Assembly (NCBI GenBank): GCA_964654695.1
Contig: CAZZKJ010000032.1
Location: 1-26,434 of the forward strand
Reading direction: 5' to 3'
Length of the DNA: 26,434 bases
DNA from: CAZZKJ01 sp964654695
GTDB lineage: Bacteria > Krumholzibacteriota > Krumholzibacteriia > WVZY01
Under the pieces are notes generated by a model. It made no database searches. It was not told the origin of the DNA and saw only the letters and a list, made by a program, of their open reading frames with translations. The position numbers and the translations under genes were made by a program. Shown piece by piece: positions 22,080 to 26,434 of the stretch (positions are counted from its first letter, which is position 1; each line of letters begins with the position of its first letter).

Positions 22080-22964
22080 TTATTTTACCGCGTCCGCATA
22101 CGCAAGCGAAATGAGCTCACGCAACAGGTTGCGGTGTTTGACCAGGTCGCCTTTGCCCAGCTTGATGCGGTACCATCCTGATTCGCTGTAATCTATTATT
22201 TTGAGCCCGCCGCTTGCAAGGCACTTCTCTATTTGACGTGACCGCTCGGCCCTGAGCTCAAAGCGCATGCCGTCTTTTTGTGGAAAGAAAATCACGCAGT
22301 TGCCCCTGGGGCTTATGGTCTCGAGGCTTATGAAATTCTTGTGATACCTGGTTTGCACGTTGGAATCAAATGATCTTATGAAATCCAGAAGTTCCGAGGC
22401 CATGTTGAATGTTGCGGGACCGCCGCTGGGAACTCCGGTTTTCGAAATACATTCGTCTGTTGAATCCTCGTTTTCATTTCCGGCATACGAATATCTCTGA
22501 TTCAGGACCGTCGTACAGAGAAGCGATATGTGCCTGCCCAATGCGAGCGCGTTCAACTTGACGGCCGTGATCGGAATAAACCTGTTGAGTACTCCCAGAA
22601 CATTCAAAAACCTGTCCGGAAATTCTTCCGCGGCTATGACGCCGATATGATCGTAGCGCAGGCTGTTTTGCCTCTCGCAGTCCCAGTGCTCGATAATGCT
22701 TACAATATCATCTTCATTCGCGGGACCGCATTGTATGAGCGTGTCGTAGCGCCTGCCGAATTTTTTATCTTCGAAAGACAGGCTTACCCGGTGCCAATCT
22801 TCCTGGATTTCCGGCTTGCCGGTTTTTTTGATATCGCCGAGCCCGAGAAGCAACGGATCGTCCGTGATTTTTTGAGCGATCCATTTTTCGTCCAGAAGCG
22901 GATGGTGAAGGATCGAAATGTGTTTGAACTTCGTATAAATATAATCGGACATGGGTATTTGCAC
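22080..22964 (-). CDS. Degenerate PD-(D/E)XK-nuclease-like protein with DUF5655-like C-terminus
   Basis: The protein has 294 residues from GTG 22964, or 290 from ATG 22952; neither start has a convincing Shine-Dalgarno. The N-terminal half follows a family of predicted PD-(D/E)XK nucleases: DPLLLGLGDI, then the active-site strand pair, IIEHWDCERQN, YDHIGVIAAEEFPDRFLNVL, NRFIPITAVKLNAL and a VLNQ end. In the family, as I recall it, the strands read RLDLLL and YEVEIQLG; here they read RVSLSF and YDTLIQCG. Thus the first catalytic Asp is S61 and the second acidic residue is L76, with only Q78 kept. Nuclease activity is unlikely. The C-terminal half (about 190-290; FISLETISPRGNCVIFFPQK and RELISLAYADA) resembles DUF5655, a small domain found in DNA-processing and defence proteins. 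It stands alone, divergent from the Msr gene. Confidence 0.72.
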   Translation of the reverse strand: MQIPMSDYIYTKFKHISILHHPLLDEKWIAQKITDDPLLLGLGDIKKTGKPEIQEDWHRVSLSFEDKKFGRRYDTLIQCGPANEDDIVSIIEHWDCERQNSLRYDHIGVIAAEEFPDRFLNVLGVLNRFIPITAVKLNALALGRHISLLCTTVLNQRYSYAGNENEDSTDECISKTGVPSGGPATFNMASELLDFIRSFDSNVQTRYHKNFISLETISPRGNCVIFFPQKDGMRFELRAERSRQIEKCLASGGLKIIDYSESGWYRIKLGKGDLVKHRNLLRELISLAYADAVK

Positions 22965-23138
22965 CGAACCGGGTTCTAGATAGACTCCTCGTGAGGTTTA
23001 TCGGCTCGTATGCAACCAAGGTTTAGGCAAGTTTTGAGCCAGTGTCAGAATGACAAAACCGGTTTGATTTGCCCGGCGGACGGTGTTCTTGTATCTTATA
23101 TTATTGTTTGTTGCGAAAGGCCGGTCCGCGAGGTTAAA

Positions 23139-24074
23139 ATGATGAATGGAACAAAATGGGTGCTGGCGGTCGCCGTTATATTTGTTATGAGTGCTCAATC
23201 TGCGGCCGAAAAGGATAAGAAGATGAAATATAATAAGTTAACCCCGGACGAGGAAAGGGTTATCCTGGGCAAAGGAACCGAAGCTCCTTTTTCCGGCAAG
23301 TATTACCGGTATAAGGAAAAAGGAGTTTACGTGTGCAAAAGATGCGGTACTCCATTATATGAATCCGGCGATAAATTTGATTCTCAGTGCGGCTGGCCGA
23401 GTTTCGATGACGAGATCGATGGAGCCGTGGAGCGCAAGCTCGATGCGGACGGCGTCAGAACTGAAATCCTCTGCAGCAGATGCGGAGCCCACCTGGGCCA
23501 TGTTTTTCTGGGCGAGAGACTCACTGCCAAGAACGTGCGGCACTGCGTCAATTCCATTTCGCTGAGCTTTGTGTCTGCAAAAAGCGAGGACAGGCTGGAA
23601 AAGGCCTATTTCGCCGGCGGCTGCTTCTGGGGAGTGGAGTATTTCTTTGAAAACGCCGAGGGAGTTAAATCGGCCCGCTCGGGATTCATGGGTGGGCATG
23701 TCGATCGTCCTTCGTACCGCGAAGTATGCAGCGGCGCAACCGGACACGCCGAAACCCTAGAGGTTGTTTTTGACCCCGGGAAAACCTCTTTCGAGGCGCT
23801 GGCCAGGCTCTTTTTTGAAATACATGATCCAGAGCAAGTGAACCGCCAGGGTCCTGATGTCGGCGAGCAGTATCGTTCGGCGATTTTCTATGCTAACGAA
23901 GAACAAAAACGCACGGCAGAGAAATTGATTAAAATCCTCGAGGGCAAGGGATACAAGATCGCCACCGAAGTGAGCAAGGCTTCCGCGTTCTGGGAAGCAG
24001 AGGATTATCACCAGGATTATTACGAAAAAAACGGCAAGGTCCCGTACTGCCATGCCCGCAAGCAGCGGTTTTGA
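23139..24074 (+). CDS. msrBA: Periplasmic methionine sulfoxide reductase fusion MsrB-MsrA
   Basis: The 311-residue two-domain enzyme repairs both stereoisomers of methionine sulfoxide. The signal peptide (residues 1-23, MMNGTKWVLAVAVIFVMSAQ, cut near SAA|E) places it in the periplasm. MsrB (about 33-145) has zinc cysteines C66/C69 and C112/C115, C84 in SQCGWPSF and catalytic C136 in RHCVNSISLSF. MsrA (about 155-305) has catalytic C162 in GGCFWGVEYFF, then GGHVDRPSY, GHAE, EQYRS and YHQDYY; C304 near the end may be its resolving cysteine. The order MsrB then MsrA is the reverse of the Neisseria fusion. The ATG at 23139 is chosen over 23010 because GAGG (23130-23133) precedes it and the signal peptide starts there. 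The reductant (a periplasmic thioredoxin-like partner) is not in the window. No consensus promoter was seen in 22965-23138. Confidence 0.95.
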   Translation: MMNGTKWVLAVAVIFVMSAQSAAEKDKKMKYNKLTPDEERVILGKGTEAPFSGKYYRYKEKGVYVCKRCGTPLYESGDKFDSQCGWPSFDDEIDGAVERKLDADGVRTEILCSRCGAHLGHVFLGERLTAKNVRHCVNSISLSFVSAKSEDRLEKAYFAGGCFWGVEYFFENAEGVKSARSGFMGGHVDRPSYREVCSGATGHAETLEVVFDPGKTSFEALARLFFEIHDPEQVNRQGPDVGEQYRSAIFYANEEQKRTAEKLIKILEGKGYKIATEVSKASAFWEAEDYHQDYYEKNGKVPYCHARKQRF

Positions 24075-24169
24075 CATTTTCTCCTCCCTCTCATTCCGCC
24101 TTGATTCAATTTAAAAGCATGATGTATACTCGCGCGCGGCGCTTTATGAGAAGAAAGGAGCGTGACGGT

Positions 24170-24625
24170 ATGTATAGATACTTGATACTGACCTTATTGA
24201 TACTGTTTGCAGCGGCCAGCGCGGGCGCTGCAGGCTCCGGTGATGATATCGGTTTTGGAATCATCGCAGGCGAGCCCACCGGTCTGTGTATGAAAGCATG
24301 GCTCGGAACTCACAGCGCTTTCGATGCGGCTGTTGCCTGGTCTTTCAGCAAAGAGGATGCCCTGCACCTGCACGGAGATTATATCCTTCACAGCTTCGGA
24401 ATCTTTAATGTGGAAAAAGGCAGAATGCCTCTTTACTACGGAATCGGGGGCAGAATCAAGTTTGCAGATAAAAGCGAAGTTGGTCTGCGCGTGCCCGTGG
24501 GATTGGATTACATGATTACAAACAACCCGCTGGATATCTTTCTGGAAATAGTCCCGCTGCTGGACCTGGCGCCCGATACCGAGATCGACCTGAATGCCGC
24601 GGTAGGAGTAAGGTACTTCTTTTGA
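24170..24625 (+). CDS. Small outer-membrane beta-barrel protein (DUF3996-like)
   Basis: The 151-residue protein has a Sec signal peptide (MYRYLILTLLILFAAASAGA) and a mature part of about 130 residues. It reads GFGIIAGEPTGLCMKAWLG, then LHLHGDYILHSF, PLYYGIGGRIKF, VGLRVPVGLDYMI, PLDIFLEIVPLLDLAP and a final VGVRYFF. This is the pattern of a widespread family of small eight-strand barrels with a C-terminal aromatic residue. No function has been assigned to them that I know of. AAAGGAG (24154-24160) lies nine bases before ATG 24170, which I prefer to an upstream in-frame start at 24071 that would overlap the Msr stop. It follows msrBA by 95 bases and may share its transcript. Convergent with the RND gene, 40 bases away. 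Confidence 0.85.
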   Translation: MYRYLILTLLILFAAASAGAAGSGDDIGFGIIAGEPTGLCMKAWLGTHSAFDAAVAWSFSKEDALHLHGDYILHSFGIFNVEKGRMPLYYGIGGRIKFADKSEVGLRVPVGLDYMITNNPLDIFLEIVPLLDLAPDTEIDLNAAVGVRYFF

Positions 24626-24665
24626 AAACTGCGGCCGGGTTGATGCGTCAAAAAAGAAAACTAGC

Positions 24666-26434
24666 CTACTCGTTCTCGGCCGTCTTCGACACTACGGCCG
24701 TTTCATCATCTGGTTCCGGTTTCAGTCCCAAGAACCTCTGCACCAGCAGCTTGATATCTTCGAGTATCAAGTACAAGCAGGGAACAAGTATGAGAGTTAT
24801 GAAGGTGGCGAATAAAACTCCAAATGCAAGCGATACGGCCATTGGTATCAGAAACCTGGCCTGTATGCTTCTTTCGAGAATGAGCGGAGTCAGGCCGGCA
24901 AATGTGGTGAGGGAGGTCAGGATAATCGGTCTGAAGCGATATATCCCCGCATCTCTAACCGATCGGTAATTGGAGAGCCCCCGCGCCCTCAATGTGTTGA
25001 CTCTATGGACTAGAACGATGCTGTCGTTTACAACCACGCCCGTGAGGGCGACAAGCCCGAACATGGATATGATGGACAGGTTGAAGCCCATTATCAAATG
25101 TCCCCACACGGCCCCGACAAAGCCGAATGGAATCACCGACATTACTATAAGCGGTTGAATGTAAGACCTGAAGGGAATCGCCATCATGGCGAAAATCACC
25201 AATAGGGCGACCATGAATCCACGAATAAGCCCTCCCATCGTTTCGGCCTGTTCGCGCTGTTCGCCTTCGAACGAGTATGAGAGCGAAGGGTATTTATCCA
25301 TGATTTCCGGCAGGACTCTCTCCCTGAGATCCCTGATGATCTCCTCCGCGTTGCCTGCGGCCGGATCCACGTCGGCGGTTACGTTGATCGTGCGTCTTCT
25401 GTCCACCCTTTGAATAGACGCGTAGCCGCGCCCCGCCGTTGCGGAGGCAACAATAGAAAACGGAACTTCCAGCCCCGCCTCAGTGCGTATGCGCATATTT
25501 TCCAACGAACCGATCGATTTTCTTTCCTTTTCTGGGTAGCGGACCATGATGCGGACATCATCCCGTCCGCGCTGGATTCTCTGGGCTTCCTCGCCGTAGA
25601 AGGCCTGTCTTACCTGCCGGGCCAGGTCGGCCAGGGTTATGCCGTAGGTTTCCGCCGCGGGTTTAAGGGCCAGCTTGACTTCCTGTTTGCCTTCGCGAAA
25701 CGAGTCCGCGATATCGAACACGCCGGAATAACCCCCGAGCATTTTCTTGATATCCTCCGCCGCCGATTCGATTTCATCGAGATTGAGTCCGGCGAGCTGA
25801 ACGTTTATAGCGTCTCCCGCCGAGAATATGCTCGATGAAAACTTTAGTTCTTCAACATCCGGAATCGAGGGCACAAGCTCGCGCCATCGCCCAGCGATGT
25901 CTGCGCTCGAAATTTTTCTTTCTTCCGAGGGAATGAGTTCTATGATTATTTCTCCCACGTTGCTCGCTGCAAAATTCTTTCCCGCCCCGTGCATGTCGCG
26001 CCGCGCACTGAGCGGTTGATCACCGATTGCGGTGAATATATGTTTAACCGGTCCGGGGCGTTTCTGGGACGATTTGGAGGAGAACTCGTTTTTCAGTTCG
26101 ATGGCGCTGTTTTCAAGCGCCGTCATGGCCTCCCTGGTTTCATCTATGGAAGTTCCTGGGGGCATGGTCAGAGAAGCGGATATGAAGTCCGATTCCACGC
26201 GGTGAAAAAAGACGAACTTGATGTAACCCGCCCCGAGAAGCCCGATAGTAAAAAGAAGAGTTGATATGCCTATCGCTACGGCCGCGTACCGGAAGCGGAG
26301 CGCAAGCTCCAGGGACGGCCGGTATATGTTTGTGATAAACCTGTCCACCGCCTGCGCGAATCGATCCTGGAACCGGCGCCAGGATTTGCCGGCGCGGTTG
26401 GGGCGTTTGGGTTCCTTTATGTGCGACAGGTGGG
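24666..26434 (-). CDS. RND efflux permease (AcrB/HAE1-type), C-terminal part, 5' end outside the window
   Basis: About 589 residues are visible; the frame stays open to the window edge, starting ...HLSHIKEPKRPNRAG. This is the part after helix 6 of a roughly 1,000-residue inner-membrane proton antiporter. Present are the start of the second half (helix 7 near RYAAVAIGISTLLFTIG), the second porter domain (SLTMPPGTSIDETREAM, then a GDQPLSARRDMHGAG stretch and the INVTADVDPAAGNAEEI region), and helices 8-12 with PFGFVGAVWGH, SMFGLVALTGVVVNDSIVLV and a final LILVPCLYLILEDI. The gene ends at TAG 24666-24668. The family exports drugs or other amphiphiles with a membrane-fusion partner and TolC, both outside this window if present. 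The subgroup (drug, metal or lipid) cannot be fixed. Confidence 0.93.
   Translation of the reverse strand, partial: HLSHIKEPKRPNRAGKSWRRFQDRFAQAVDRFITNIYRPSLELALRFRYAAVAIGISTLLFTIGLLGAGYIKFVFFHRVESDFISASLTMPPGTSIDETREAMTALENSAIELKNEFSSKSSQKRPGPVKHIFTAIGDQPLSARRDMHGAGKNFAASNVGEIIIELIPSEERKISSADIAGRWRELVPSIPDVEELKFSSSIFSAGDAINVQLAGLNLDEIESAAEDIKKMLGGYSGVFDIADSFREGKQEVKLALKPAAETYGITLADLARQVRQAFYGEEAQRIQRGRDDVRIMVRYPEKERKSIGSLENMRIRTEAGLEVPFSIVASATAGRGYASIQRVDRRRTINVTADVDPAAGNAEEIIRDLRERVLPEIMDKYPSLSYSFEGEQREQAETMGGLIRGFMVALLVIFAMMAIPFRSYIQPLIVMSVIPFGFVGAVWGHLIMGFNLSIISMFGLVALTGVVVNDSIVLVHRVNTLRARGLSNYRSVRDAGIYRFRPIILTSLTTFAGLTPLILERSIQARFLIPMAVSLAFGVLFATFITLILVPCLYLILEDIKLLVQRFLGLKPEPDDETAVVSKTAENE

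Overview
The window comes from a Gram-negative bacterium. It encodes two outer-membrane beta-barrel proteins, a LolA-like periplasmic protein, two RND-type inner-membrane pumps and a secreted methionine sulfoxide reductase. The lineage cannot be fixed from the sequence. No rRNA or tRNA is visible. Short, tightly packed operons, Shine-Dalgarno sites of the AAGGAG type and a secreted Thr-Cys-Asp-rich protein would suit a little-cultured lineage, but this is inference only. Repeats, insertion sequences and CRISPR arrays were not seen.

Left part (1-6483, all plus strand): an open-ended chimeric frame joins an alanine/glycine:sodium symporter (AgcS) fragment to the C-terminus of a protoporphyrinogen oxidase. 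It is followed by a Mn-type superoxide dismutase with promoter and terminator, an EamA/DMT transporter preceded by a 12-codon mini-ORF, the dipeptidase PepD with a near-consensus promoter, a small two-helix membrane protein, and an MIO-dependent histidine/aromatic ammonia-lyase.

Middle-left (6533-11828, all minus strand): a compact four-gene operon. An ArsR-type repressor fused to a rhodanese domain is followed by an MMPL/HpnN-like RND exporter, a LolA-like outer-membrane lipoprotein-sorting family protein and an outer-membrane barrel. A TTGACA/TAGTAT promoter overlaps a near-perfect palindrome, so I infer autoregulation. The genes together look like a trans-envelope route for a hydrophobic molecule, controlled by a sulfur/redox or metal signal.

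Middle (11891-18053, minus strand): two large translationally coupled paralogues. Each has a multi-pass membrane domain, a GATase1-like domain with a shared G-D-H-T motif, a membrane segment and a second GATase1-like domain. Upstream is a self-contained unit (promoter, perfect Shine-Dalgarno, gene, terminator) for a secreted protein with 22 cysteines, mostly in Thr-Cys-Asp repeats. These three genes are the best candidates for undescribed biology here.

Right part (18291-26434): a plus-strand nucleotide-sugar/glycan cluster holds a LegB-like 4,6-dehydratase, a PtmE-like nucleotidyltransferase without CBS domains, a second SDR epimerase and a GT4 glycosyltransferase. A minus-strand protein related to PD-(D/E)XK nucleases has lost its catalytic acids. 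It is followed by a periplasmic MsrB-MsrA fusion, a small outer-membrane barrel protein and, on the minus strand running off the window, the C-terminal two-thirds or so of an AcrB-type RND permease.
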